Origin: Taishania sp045629585
GTDB taxonomy: Bacteria; Bacteroidota; Bacteroidia; Flavobacteriales_D; Crocinitomicaceae
NCBI GenBank assembly: GCA_045629585.1
Contig: JAZQRM010000072.1
Coordinates: 1-32,008, forward strand
Direction of reading: 5' to 3'
Length of the DNA stretch: 32,008 nucleotides
Shown here: in pieces, positions 8,364 to 16,492 of the stretch
How the letters are laid out: every line of letters begins with the position of its first letter
How positions within the stretch are numbered: the stretch's first letter is position 1
Translations under genes and position numbers: made by a program
The notes under the pieces: generated by a model
Database searches by the model: none
Told to the model about the DNA's origin: nothing
The model's input: only the letters and a program-made list of their open reading frames with translations

Positions 8364-8391
8364 CAAAAATAGTATTTTATAGTTAAACTAT
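8364..8391 (-). promoter_or_regulatory. candidate promoter with palindrome for the 828-residue gene
   Basis: TATTTTTG on the minus strand (8371-8364) fits the Bacteroidota -7 consensus TAnnTTTG, about 77 bases upstream of the start codon. The sequence ATAGTTnAACTAT (8379-8391) directly upstream is a 6+6 inverted repeat around one base and may be an operator. No TTG at the -33 distance is seen. Confidence 0.4.
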
Positions 8392-8400
8392 GCAGTGTTA

Positions 8401-8648
8401 TGTTTTATTGATAGAATTACAATAATATTTATTTTTCATCTTAATCTTTTGTGGTTGTTTATCAATTGTTTAGCGTTGCTCGATTGCTTGAATTTGTTGT
8501 TTTGTTTATTTATCGGTTATTTTTTAGTCTCTTTATAATTCTATTTTAATTCGATTGTTGTGTACTATTTTGGGTTGTTAAAATTAGTTAAACTGTTTGA
8601 TAATTAACTATTTAGTTATGGGATTAATCAATTATTGTTGACTGTTCT
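8401..8648. other. AT-rich intergenic region downstream of the TonB receptor
   Basis: No gene is seen. A weak inverted repeat TAGTTAA ... TTAACTA at about 8586-8612, followed on the minus strand by ATTTT, could act as a poor terminator for the receptor gene. The rest is dominated by T-rich runs without repeat structure. Confidence 0.35.
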
Positions 8649-10748
8649 TCAGATGGAGTATCGAACTCCTAAGAAAAAACGAATTCCTTGATTAGGTGCA
8701 TACATGTATGATGGGTCAAATGTTAATGCGTAAGGATTTGTCGTTGTTGGCATTACCTGACCATTGTTTTCATATATAACAGTGGTGTCAAAAGGATCGT
8801 TTGGTCTGGCTATGAGAAACGGAATGCTTTTATTGGGTGTCCAATTTAATATGTTTTTAATCCCTGCATAGACTTCCCATTTTTGTTTGATCATCTGAGT
8901 GACTTGTATATTTTGTATACTCCACCATGGTGAATATTCTGGTCTAGGATCTAAATCACTCAATAGAGGCAAGCGCATTGGACTATATACATTTCCAGTG
9001 TAATCAATTCGCATTCCTATTTTTTTTACGGTATAACTAATAGTCCAAGTTGCAGTAAATCTTTCTGTGAATAACTGTCTAGTGTTTGTTCCTTGATGGG
9101 TATTAGATACATCCATGGTTGTTGCGCCAACAAGAAATTTTAGACCAAACGGAAGACTATAATCGATGTTCAGTGATATTCCTTTTGAAGTAGCATATCC
9201 AGATAAGTTGTCGTAGATTATTTGATTGGGATTCGTCTCGTAATCTGGTATGATTTTATTGGAGAAGTAAGTATAGAAAATAGTGGCGTCTAATATTAGT
9301 TTAGTGTTTTTAATCGGAATCAGTTTTACAAAGTTGATGTTTGCATTCCATGATTTTTCTGGTTTCAAAGCGTTGTTAAAAATTACTTTTCGTGCTCCTG
9401 TCAATGCAGCATGGTCTTCTGTGAATACATTCGCAACCCGATAGCCATTTCCTATGCTAAGGCGTAATATGTTCTGCTGATTTGTGGAATTCCATTTGTA
9501 GTTGATTCGTGGCGTGACAATACTACCATGTAAGGAGTTGTAATCGTATCTTGCCCCGATTAGAAGAGTATTTTTTGTGTTAATAAAGATTTCATCTTGA
9601 GTGAAAAAGCCTGGTAAATGTATGTAATGAGGTTGATTAACTTGTAAATTATTTTCATTTGCTGTAGCTGGACTATTGTCGTCATATCGGGTAAATCGGT
9701 AAGTGAGTCCCGTTAATATGTCGTGTTTACCAATTTTTTTGTATCCTAATAGTTGTGCAAATAGTACATTTTGAGAGGCGTTATACCTCATATTCCCATA
9801 AACGCTATTTTGTTGATGCCCATTGCTACTAAATTGAAATAATACTTTTTCTTTAATTGGTAATTGATAGGTTCCGAATAGTTCCCATCTGCTGGTGTAA
9901 ATACTTTCACCATAGACATCATTTCCACCTCGATTTTCTTTTTTCCAATTCATTTCGCCTCCCCAACGGTCTTCGTATACATAGCGACCAGCCATGCTAA
10001 AAAGTCTATTGTCCTTGCGTTGAAAATTCCACTTATTGAAAATAGAAACTCGATTTTGTAAGGTTAAATCAGTGAAATTGTCATTGTTATTGTCTTTCGG
10101 AGTGTTGTAAAAAAAAGTATTGATTCCTAGAAGTGCCTGTGCTTTTTTCCCAACCTTTAATTTAGTAGCCAAGTCTAAGTTTATTTCCCCCCAACTTGTA
10201 CCAAAGAGGTCAAAAGAAAAAAGTGGGGATTTTGTGGGAGATTTAGTAATTACATTTATAAGGCCTCCAACAGCTTCGCTTCCATATAATGTGGATGCTG
10301 GACCTTTTACTACTTCGATCCGGTCAATCATAGATTGGGGGATTCCACTTAATCCGTACACTGTCGATAAGCCACTTACGATCGGCATTCCGTCAATTAA
10401 TAGCATGGTGTATGAGCCTTCTAATCCGTTTATATGTATGTCTCCCGTGTTGCAAATGTTACAATTTGACTGCGGTTTAACGCCGTTTATATTTGCTAAA
10501 CCGTCAAATAGACAAGAAGTAGGATTTGTGCGAAAGAAAGATGCAGAGTATACTTCTATTGGAACCGAACTGTTACTTTTTGACACTTCTTTTAAAGTGC
10601 CTGATATAACAACTTCATCTAATTCTTTATTCTGGTCAATGCTTTTTCTTTCAATTGAATCTGGAATTGTAGCTTGAGTGAAACCATTAGAGGTGTACAA
10701 TGAGAGCATACATGTGAGTAGTCTAATACTTGTCTTTCTTATGAACAT
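8649..10748 (-). CDS. TonB-dependent outer-membrane receptor
   Basis: Outer-membrane active-transport receptor of 699 residues, a usual length. A signal peptide (about 1-25) is followed by a TonB-box-like 'LDEVVISG' near 43-50, a plug domain (about 55-170) with 'LLIDGMPIVSG' and the hallmark 'IEVVKGPASTLYGSEAVGGLINVITK' region, and a beta barrel to the C terminus, which ends in an aromatic-rich strand 'FFLGVRYSI'. The barrel carries 'GNGYRVANVFTEDHAAL' and 'NALKPEKSWN', which correspond to the conserved YRAP and NPxL-type segments of heme and siderophore receptors. The plug contains a 'CNIC' pair (Cys96, Cys99), a feature of one Bacteroidota subgroup. The substrate is not proven; iron-siderophore or heme is likeliest. 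It has its own promoter, containing a 16-base palindrome, so iron or ligand control is plausible. Confidence 0.88.
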   Translation of the reverse strand: MFIRKTSIRLLTCMLSLYTSNGFTQATIPDSIERKSIDQNKELDEVVISGTLKEVSKSNSSVPIEVYSASFFRTNPTSCLFDGLANINGVKPQSNCNICNTGDIHINGLEGSYTMLLIDGMPIVSGLSTVYGLSGIPQSMIDRIEVVKGPASTLYGSEAVGGLINVITKSPTKSPLFSFDLFGTSWGEINLDLATKLKVGKKAQALLGINTFFYNTPKDNNNDNFTDLTLQNRVSIFNKWNFQRKDNRLFSMAGRYVYEDRWGGEMNWKKENRGGNDVYGESIYTSRWELFGTYQLPIKEKVLFQFSSNGHQQNSVYGNMRYNASQNVLFAQLLGYKKIGKHDILTGLTYRFTRYDDNSPATANENNLQVNQPHYIHLPGFFTQDEIFINTKNTLLIGARYDYNSLHGSIVTPRINYKWNSTNQQNILRLSIGNGYRVANVFTEDHAALTGARKVIFNNALKPEKSWNANINFVKLIPIKNTKLILDATIFYTYFSNKIIPDYETNPNQIIYDNLSGYATSKGISLNIDYSLPFGLKFLVGATTMDVSNTHQGTNTRQLFTERFTATWTISYTVKKIGMRIDYTGNVYSPMRLPLLSDLDPRPEYSPWWSIQNIQVTQMIKQKWEVYAGIKNILNWTPNKSIPFLIARPNDPFDTTVIYENNGQVMPTTTNPYALTFDPSYMYAPNQGIRFFLGVRYSI

Positions 10749-10774
10749 ATCATTTTACTTTAGCATTTTAGTTG

Positions 10775-10808
10775 CAAAAGTAAAAAAAAGTTAGATTAAT
10801 CTAACAAA
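10775..10808 (-). promoter_or_regulatory. promoter and operator of the TonB receptor gene
   Basis: On the minus strand TACTTTTG (10782-10775) is an exact TAnnTTTG -7 element and TTTG (10808-10805) is a -33 element, with 22 bases between. The perfect 16-base palindrome GTTAGATTAATCTAAC (10790-10805) fills the spacer, so a protein bound there would block polymerase. The start codon is 27 bases beyond the -7 element. The binding protein is unknown; the MarR-type regulator encoded 2 kb away is one candidate. Confidence 0.65.
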
Positions 10809-10823
10809 TATATTTTGGTGCTA

Positions 10824-12125
10824 TTAAAGGTTGTTTTCGTTTAAGCCATCTTTGTAGACTTCTAAACATCTTTTTCGAGCAATATCATGAGCGATTATTG
10901 GAGTAACCATTTCGTAATCAGGATTCCATTTGCGAATGTATTTTAGGTCTTTATCAAATTTCAGTGTTTGCGCTGTCGGATTGAAGATTCTAAAGTAGGG
11001 AGCTGCGTCACAGCCTGTTCCTGCTGCCCATTGCCAATTTCCATTGTTGGCAGCTAAATCGTAATCATTTAGTTTTTGTGCAAAATACGCTTCTCCCCAT
11101 CTCCAATCAATTAGTAAATGTTTGCATAAAAAGCTTGCAACAATCATTCGTACTCTATTGTGCATAAACCCTGTTTCATTTAGTTGGCGCATTCCAGCAT
11201 CGACAATTGGATAACCAGTTTCGCCTTTGCACCATTTTTCAAAATCAGCAGTTGAGTTTATCCATTTGATCGGTTCGTATTTCGCTTTAAAGCAGTGTGT
11301 TTGAACTTTTGGAAAATGAAAAAGTATTTGCATGAAAAACTCTCGCCAGATCAATTCAGACAACCAAGTGTCATTATGTAATAAAGCAAATTGTACACAT
11401 TCTCTAATCGATATTGTTCCAAATCTAAGTGCAATTCCAATTTTACTGGTTTGATCTATGTTGGGGAAATCTCTATTTAAATGATAGGAGGAAATTTGCT
11501 CTTTATTCAAAATAGGTTTACTGTATCCTAAATCTGTTTTAGCAAAGCCAATTTGTTGTAAAGTAGGTAATTGTATTTCTATATTTTCGATAGAATGAGA
11601 GTCCTTGAAAATTGGTTTTTTTTCTGCAAGTTGATTATCTGTAAGACAAGAACGCCATTTTTTAGCATAGGGTGTATATACAGTATAAGGAGAACCATCA
11701 TTTTTTACGATCTCATTTTTTTCAAAAATAACTTGATCTTTGGTTGAAATAAATGAGCTGTTTTTTGTAGAACACCATTCTTTAATGTTGTGGTCTCTTT
11801 CTAAAGCAGCGGGTTCATAATCGCTATTGCAAAATATATTTTCGATGATGTATTTTTCAGCAATATCATTAAAAACATCTATTGGTTTTCCGTAGAAGGA
11901 TTGAAATTTTATATTGTATTCCAAGAAAGATTGGCAAAGCTGCACTAGCGCTTGGTGAATGTAGTCAACCCTCCGGTCATGTCTGTCTGGCAATTGCTCG
12001 AGTATGGTTGGGTCAAAAATAAAAATTGGAAGTATAGGCAGGTTGCTTTCAGAGGCAAGCATTAAGGCAGTATTATCAGAAATTCGAAGGTCTCTTCGAA
12101 ACCAAACTACGTTAATCTTTTGCAT
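10824..12125 (-). CDS. phrB: deoxyribodipyrimidine photolyase (class I CPD photolyase)
   Basis: Light-dependent repair enzyme that splits cyclobutane pyrimidine dimers in DNA with a reduced FAD. The length of 433 residues is slightly below the 472 of the E. coli enzyme. An N-terminal Rossmann-like antenna domain opens with 'VVWFRRDLRISDNTAL' (6-21). The FAD domain has 'LIWREFFMQIL', 'GYPIVDAGMRQL' (304-315), 'MHNRVRMIVASFL' and 'NNGNWQWAAGTGCDAAPYF' (360-378). With a constant offset of 18 from E. coli PhrB, the electron-transfer tryptophans W382, W359 and W306 correspond to W364, W341 and W288, and the flavin asparagine N378 to N360, so the catalytic core appears intact. It follows a MarR gene by 50 bases and may share its transcript. 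Confidence 0.93.
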   Translation of the reverse strand: MQKINVVWFRRDLRISDNTALMLASESNLPILPIFIFDPTILEQLPDRHDRRVDYIHQALVQLCQSFLEYNIKFQSFYGKPIDVFNDIAEKYIIENIFCNSDYEPAALERDHNIKEWCSTKNSSFISTKDQVIFEKNEIVKNDGSPYTVYTPYAKKWRSCLTDNQLAEKKPIFKDSHSIENIEIQLPTLQQIGFAKTDLGYSKPILNKEQISSYHLNRDFPNIDQTSKIGIALRFGTISIRECVQFALLHNDTWLSELIWREFFMQILFHFPKVQTHCFKAKYEPIKWINSTADFEKWCKGETGYPIVDAGMRQLNETGFMHNRVRMIVASFLCKHLLIDWRWGEAYFAQKLNDYDLAANNGNWQWAAGTGCDAAPYFRIFNPTAQTLKFDKDLKYIRKWNPDYEMVTPIIAHDIARKRCLEVYKDGLNENNL

Positions 12126-12175
12126 GAAAGACGATTTAGATTTTAGGACTGTAAGTTACTATTGGTGATTTTAAC

Positions 12176-12859
12176 CTAATGGATGGGATTCGGTAAATAA
12201 TCTTCGTTTACAACCTCGAGTAATGCACTAGAATCAATGTTTTGACTGAAAATCTTATTGTGAAAATGATCTAATTTATTCAATAATCGAATAAGTTCCA
12301 TCTTTTCATTATGCGTTAATGTACCTGTAACAATTCGAGTTGCTTGTCGGATTTTATCCATTTGTAGTTCCAAGGCTTCTAGCCCAGTGACGGTTATCGA
12401 TATAATTTTTGTTCGCTTATCTGTTTTGGAATCTTTCTGAACCACCCAATTTTGTTTAATTAAACGATTGATTATTTGCATTCCAACCGGTTTTTCTTGG
12501 ATGTTTTTCTTAATTAGCTCCATTTTACTCATTGAACCAAATGCTTTTAGGTTGATGAGATATATAAATTCTTCTTGTGTGGAAAAGTCAGAACCAAAAA
12601 TGGCTGATTTCGAATAACTTTTTGCGTAGCGATTCATGTGAACGATCAACGTGTTTATTACACTTTCTGGAGTTCTTCCATTTTCTTTCCCTTCCCAATA
12701 AGGTTCTTCGTTATCATTCGTGTTATGTTGAAAAGTGTCATACATCCATCGCTTAAATCCTTCTAAATCTGTGGGATAATTAGATTCTCTATGCTTGGAC
12801 TCTGATTCCTCAAAAACTTCAATTAATTGAATGACATCTGTTACTAATTTGTATTTCAT
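12176..12859 (-). CDS. MarR-family transcriptional regulator
   Basis: Winged-helix DNA-binding protein of 227 residues, longer than the usual 140-160 because of an N-terminal extension of about 80 residues containing a Trp-rich 'YWEGKENGRTPES' stretch. The MarR fold follows: 'STQEEFIYLINLKAFGSMSKMELIKKN' (first helices), a recognition helix region 'KPVGMQIINRLIKQNWVVQK', then a wing 'DSKTDKRTKIISITVTGLEAL', which matches the family 'd.RDkR...l.lT..G'. The C-terminal helices (about 175-210) should form the dimer interface. It is the first gene of a probable MarR-photolyase unit and may regulate it or the downstream TonB receptor; the ligand is unknown. Confidence 0.85.
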   Translation of the reverse strand: MKYKLVTDVIQLIEVFEESESKHRESNYPTDLEGFKRWMYDTFQHNTNDNEEPYWEGKENGRTPESVINTLIVHMNRYAKSYSKSAIFGSDFSTQEEFIYLINLKAFGSMSKMELIKKNIQEKPVGMQIINRLIKQNWVVQKDSKTDKRTKIISITVTGLEALELQMDKIRQATRIVTGTLTHNEKMELIRLLNKLDHFHNKIFSQNIDSSALLEVVNEDYLPNPIH

Positions 12860-12995
12860 TTGACCAATTTAAACTTTAATCAATCGGGATTTTAGGATAA
12901 AATTATACTATTTCTGCAAGTAAATCAATTTTTTTTAGTTTATTATATAATTTTTCGTGGATGAAAAAGATTGTATTTCCTTTAATAATAGGTTG

Positions 12996-13557
12996 TTATG
13001 GATCATTTCTTCTCATTTTTTTAAGGTTATTAATTGTGTGTTTATGTACTTTTCTGTTATATAGAATAATTCCTCCAATCATTCCAATTAAACTGCCTAG
13101 AATAATGTCAATTAATCGGGATTGAAATATATAGTCTTGTTTTTGGATTAGATCAGGTCCACTGTCTGCCAAAAAAAATTGTCAAAGCAGTTATGAAAAT
13201 TACTGTAATTGTATAGTTTTTAACAATTAATGTTTCGATTATAATCTGTAAAACAGCAATAGTAATAATGGCCATCAATTCTGATGGATTAAAAGATATC
13301 AGTAGCCATGTAAGAACTAGGGCTAAAAAGGTACCTATTATTCGCTGAATTCCTCTCAGCCATACGTGGTGTTTATTGACTCCATACATTACTGCAATGC
13401 AAGAAATGGGAAGTCAATATAGGTTGTTTAAATTCGAAAGTAACCCAATTATTAGCGATAACCCAACAGAATAAACATAGACAATAGATTCTACGATAGT
13501 GGTTTCTAGCTTTTTAGGGGTTGGGATTGTTTGATCTTTTTTCTTTAAGGTGACAAT
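12996..13557 (-). pseudogene. decayed FUSC-family inner-membrane transporter (C-terminal half)
   Basis: The reading frame of a FUSC-like aromatic-acid or efflux membrane protein can be followed from 13557 to a stop at 12996-12998, but it is broken twice. Upstream of the open piece at 13153-13389, the frame continues as 'VYSVGLSLIIGLL' and then meets TGA at about 13417, in a 'Y-stop-LPISC' context where a Trp codon is expected. Downstream, eight T on the minus strand at about 13172-13180 shift the frame by one; with seven T the protein reads on as 'TIFLADSGPDLIQKQDYIFQ' and ends in a basic tail, 'NDP'. The middle shows the family's 'GVNKHHVWLRGIQRIIGT' segment. The N-terminal part of a complete protein is absent. 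The product should not be functional. Confidence 0.75.
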
Positions 13558-13698
13558 TTATTACCTGTTATTAGATTTCTTATAACTGTATTTTGGCTTT
13601 TCATAAATTGAAATGGCTAAATGGTGAAGTCTCCTTCTGGAAATAAATCTTTTAACTGTAAATTGGAGTGATTAAATAATAAATTAATTGATATTAGG

Positions 13699-14040
13699 AT
13701 GAAAAAATGGCTTTTGACTTTCGCTGCAGGAATCGTTTTGTTTTCGACTTTGAGATGTAAAGAAGGAGAAAAAACGGAAATAACTGAAAAAGCCGAAAAT
13801 GGTAGGTCAAGTTTTGACTATGACGCTAAAAATATGGCAGATTTAACATGTAAAGTATTTAACTTAATGATGAGTGGAAATGGAGTAACCCCAGAGGGGA
13901 TGCCTACAGATGAATTTGTTAAATTATCGAGCGAAGTAGAGAGTCTGACAAAAGAAATGGAGGTTAAATATAAGGCTTTAGAGGAGTGGGATGAATTTGA
14001 AAAAACGACTCAAACTTTAGTTGATAAATGTGGACAATAG
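13699..14040 (+). CDS. small exported protein of unknown function
   Basis: Protein of 113 residues with an N-terminal signal sequence (KKWLLTFAAGIVLF) and a Cys20 in an S-T-L-R-C setting. Arg before the Cys is not a standard lipobox, so lipoprotein processing is doubtful. The mature part is highly charged, mostly helical, with 'MADLTCKVFNLMMSG' and a second helix 'VKLSSEVESLTKEMEVKYKALEEW' followed by 'LVDKCG'; its two Cys could form a disulfide. No family is recognised. It is a single gene closed by a terminator. Confidence 0.65.
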   Translation: MKKWLLTFAAGIVLFSTLRCKEGEKTEITEKAENGRSSFDYDAKNMADLTCKVFNLMMSGNGVTPEGMPTDEFVKLSSEVESLTKEMEVKYKALEEWDEFEKTTQTLVDKCGQ

Positions 14041-14070
14041 TTTAGGTTCTTATCTTTAAAATTATCAAGA

Positions 14071-14102
14071 GGTTGTCTTAAAATGACAGCCCTTTTTTTT
14101 TT
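14071..14102 (+). terminator. rho-independent terminator
   Basis: GGTTGTC (14071-14077) pairs with GACAGCC (14085-14091) with one G-U pair over a seven-base loop, and is followed by ten T. It lies 31 bases after the small exported protein gene. Confidence 0.85.
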
Positions 14103-14124
14103 ATCATACAATATACTTTTTTAA

Positions 14125-14155
14125 TTGCATATTGATGTAACTATACCTACTTTTA
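14125..14155 (+). promoter_or_regulatory. candidate promoter of the DUF4112 gene
   Basis: TTG (14125-14127), 20 bases of spacer, then TACTTTTA (14148-14155), one base off the TAnnTTTG consensus. The start codon follows 17 bases later. Confidence 0.4.
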
Positions 14156-14172
14156 GATTCTCAAATTGAGCT

Positions 14173-14670
14173 ATGATTACACGATACTCCACATTAGATG
14201 AGGATTTTGCCTTTGTCGATCAGATTGTAGTTTTGATGGATTCCAAGTATCAAATACCAGGTACAAATTTTCGTTTTGGTTTAGACCCGATTTTCAATAT
14301 GATCCCCTTCTTAGGGCAGATGATTAGTTTCTCAATAGCTGGGATTTTGGTTGTTATTATGGCCAAAAATAGTGCAAGCGGAAAAGTGGTGGCGAAAATG
14401 GTTATCAATATAGTGATAGATTTAATTATTGGGATAATTCCAGTGTTCGGAACGGTTGGAGATTTTTTCTATAAAGCAAATCAAAAGAATTTACGCTTGT
14501 TAAAAGGTCACTACTATCAAGGTAAGCATAACGGATCGGCTTGGGGCATTGTCATAACGCTTTGCTTACTTTTATTCACACTTTTTACGATTGTTTTTAT
14601 CACGTTGTATAAGCTAATATTTTGGGTTGTAGATCTACTTCGGTTACCGGATATTTTTGCTTACTTCTAG
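14173..14670 (+). CDS. DUF4112 domain membrane protein
   Basis: Membrane protein of 165 residues that matches the DUF4112 family along its length: 'LMDSKYQIPGTNFRFGLDPIFNMIPFLGQ' (about 21-49) is the family opening 'lD..f.iPGT..rfGlDpl.gliP..Gd', and 'AKMVINIVIDLIIGIIPVFGTVGDFFYKANQKNLRLL' (about 73-110) is the second half, with its 'N...D...G.iP..Gd.fD...k.N.rN..ll' pattern. Two membrane hairpins are formed by these regions and a third hydrophobic stretch (about 123-157) follows. The function of the family is unknown. The next gene, pepD, has its own promoter inside the 57-base gap, so the two need not be co-transcribed. Confidence 0.88.
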   Translation: MITRYSTLDEDFAFVDQIVVLMDSKYQIPGTNFRFGLDPIFNMIPFLGQMISFSIAGILVVIMAKNSASGKVVAKMVINIVIDLIIGIIPVFGTVGDFFYKANQKNLRLLKGHYYQGKHNGSAWGIVITLCLLLFTLFTIVFITLYKLIFWVVDLLRLPDIFAYF

Positions 14671-14692
14671 TTATATAACCATAAGTTGTCGT

Positions 14693-14700
14693 TATCTTTG
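14693..14700 (+). promoter_or_regulatory. -7 element of the pepD promoter
   Basis: TATCTTTG is an exact TAnnTTTG match. It lies 27 bases before the ATG at 14728 and inside the longer in-frame frame that could start at 14686, which argues that the true start is 14728. No TTG at a suitable -33 distance is seen. Confidence 0.45.
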
Positions 14701-14727
14701 ATAACCAAAAGTTCAAAAAAAATAAAA

Positions 14728-16182
14728 ATGGATATACGTCAGTTAGAGCCGAAGTCGTTATGGAATCATTTTGCAGATTTAAATGCAGTACCTCGTCCTT
14801 CTAAAAAGGAAGAGCGTGTAATTGTTTTCATGGTGGAATTCGGTAAATCTTTAGGTTTAGAAACCAAAACGGATCGAATCGGTAATATCATTATAAAGAA
14901 ACCAGCAACACAAGGAATGGAAGACCGTAAAACTGTCATTCTTCAATCTCACGTTGATATGGTTCATCAAAAAAATGCAGATACAGTTTTTGATTTCGAT
15001 ACGGAAGGAATAAAAATGTTTGTTGATGGGGACTGGGTAAAAGCCGAAGGTACTACATTGGGTGCTGATAATGGTATCGGTGTTGCCACAATCATGGCGT
15101 TGCTATCTTCATCTAATATTCCTCATCCTGCTTTAGAAGCAATGTTTACAGTGGATGAAGAAACAGGTATGACTGGAGCTATTGAATTAGAAGGAGGGAA
15201 CTTTTCAGGAGAAATTCTTCTAAATCTAGATACCGAAGATGATGATGAATTGTCTATTGGTTGTGCTGGTGGAATCGACACAAATACGAAGTATACTTAC
15301 CAAACAACTGCGATCAAAGAAGGTTTTGAATTATATACAATCTCTATCCGTGGATTAATGGGAGGGCATTCAGGAATGGATATTCACTTAGGGCGTGGAA
15401 ATGCCAATAAATTGATGAATCGCATTCTGTACCATCTTTTATCTACGATTGAATATCAGTTAATTTCTGTCGATGGTGGAAGTTTACGTAATGCCATTCC
15501 TCGTGAATCAACCGCAGTTATCGCAATCACAAAAGAAGGTGGTGTGTATTTAGCTCACGAAATTGATCGTATCAAGAATGATTTAATGGATGAATTTAAA
15601 TCGATTGAGAAAGATATGGTAATTTCTCTTGTTAAAGGTGGAGAAGGAGAAACAGCAATGCCACAGGAAGATTTAATTAAAGTCTTAAATGCTATTTATG
15701 CGGTGCCTAACGGTGTGTTTAGAATGAGTCCTGATATTGCTGGTTTAGTAGAAACATCATCAAGCTTGGCGCGTATTATCATTAAGGATGGTTCTTTTAT
15801 TACGCAATCATTGCAACGTTCAAGTGTGGAGTCTTCGAAAGGTGATGTAGCAAATGCTATACGTGCGGCTTTTGAATCTATTGGTGCAGCGGTAGTGCAA
15901 AATGGAGATTATCCAGGATGGCAACCTAAACCGGATTCAGAAATCTTGACAATCATGCGTGATCTTTACGTAAAATCATTTAATGAAGAACCGCAAGTTA
16001 AAGCGTGTCATGCAGGATTGGAATGTGGAATTTTAGGAAAACATTTACCAGGTGTTGAAATGATTTCATTCGGTCCAAATATTCGTGGAGCACACTCACC
16101 AGATGAAAAGGTTCAAATTTCATCCGTTCAAAAATTTTGGGATTATTTGTTAGATACACTGACATTGATCCCTCTAAAATAA
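14728..16182 (+). CDS. pepD: cytosolic non-specific dipeptidase (aminoacyl-histidine dipeptidase)
   Basis: Zinc metallopeptidase of family M20C that hydrolyses dipeptides, including Xaa-His, in the cytoplasm. The start at 14728 gives 484 residues, one less than E. coli PepD, and begins 'MDIRQLEPKSLWNHFADL' as family members do; the ATG at 14686 would add residues overlapping the promoter. Metal and catalytic residues are in place: His75 and Asp77 in 'SHVDMVHQ', Asp114 in 'GADNGIG', the Glu144-Glu145 pair in 'VDEETGMTGA', Asp168 in 'NLDTEDDDEL', and His456 in 'RGAHSPDE'. The lid (dimerisation) domain is about residues 190-390, with 'GGHSGMDIH'. A strong terminator follows directly after the stop. 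Confidence 0.95.
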   Translation: MDIRQLEPKSLWNHFADLNAVPRPSKKEERVIVFMVEFGKSLGLETKTDRIGNIIIKKPATQGMEDRKTVILQSHVDMVHQKNADTVFDFDTEGIKMFVDGDWVKAEGTTLGADNGIGVATIMALLSSSNIPHPALEAMFTVDEETGMTGAIELEGGNFSGEILLNLDTEDDDELSIGCAGGIDTNTKYTYQTTAIKEGFELYTISIRGLMGGHSGMDIHLGRGNANKLMNRILYHLLSTIEYQLISVDGGSLRNAIPRESTAVIAITKEGGVYLAHEIDRIKNDLMDEFKSIEKDMVISLVKGGEGETAMPQEDLIKVLNAIYAVPNGVFRMSPDIAGLVETSSSLARIIIKDGSFITQSLQRSSVESSKGDVANAIRAAFESIGAAVVQNGDYPGWQPKPDSEILTIMRDLYVKSFNEEPQVKACHAGLECGILGKHLPGVEMISFGPNIRGAHSPDEKVQISSVQKFWDYLLDTLTLIPLK

Positions 16183-16185
16183 TTG

Positions 16186-16213
16186 AAAAGGTAGTTGAAA
16201 GACTACCTTTTTA
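16186..16213 (+). terminator. terminator of pepD
   Basis: AAAAGGTAGT (16186-16195) and ACTACCTTTT (16202-16211) form a perfect 10-base stem over a six-base loop. It starts four bases after the pepD stop codon and just before the DUF3820 gene. Confidence 0.85.
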
Positions 16214-16223
16214 CGTTTTAAAT

Positions 16224-16439
16224 ATGGAAAGACATCAATTAGTTGAGATCGCAAACTATCGTATGCCTTATGGAAAATACAAAGGTTATTTATTAATCCA
16301 ACTTCCAGAGTCGTATGTGGTTTGGTACAAAGGAAAAGGTTTTCCGGAGGGTAAACTAGGGAACTATTTAGGGATAATCTACGAGATTAAAGTAAATGGG
16401 TTAGAAGACTTAATTTATCCTTTGATAGAAAAAAAATAG
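16224..16439 (+). CDS. DUF3820 family protein
   Basis: Small cytoplasmic protein of 71 residues, a normal length for the family. The start at 16224 (ATG inside a frame open from 16137) is chosen because translation from there gives the family's opening: 'LVEIANYRMPYGKYKG' then 'LPESYVVWYKGKGFPEGKLG' and 'IYEIKVNGLEDLIYPL'. These are the conserved DUF3820 blocks (also called putative quorum-sensing-regulated virulence factor). The earlier part of the frame overlaps the pepD terminator. Biochemical function is not established. Confidence 0.88.
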   Translation: MERHQLVEIANYRMPYGKYKGYLLIQLPESYVVWYKGKGFPEGKLGNYLGIIYEIKVNGLEDLIYPLIEKK

Positions 16440-16492
16440 TTTTTTTGTAACTCATTTAATTTCAGTACGTATATAATTGAAAATTATACGAG

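Noticed and set aside
10120..10677. 185-codon plus-strand open frame
   Set aside because: It lies wholly inside the TonB receptor gene on the opposite strand, which has clear family motifs; the plus frame shows no domain or signal sequence.
14686..14727. upstream extension of PepD
   Set aside because: The extra 14 residues overlap the exact TATCTTTG promoter element, and the family begins at the later ATG.
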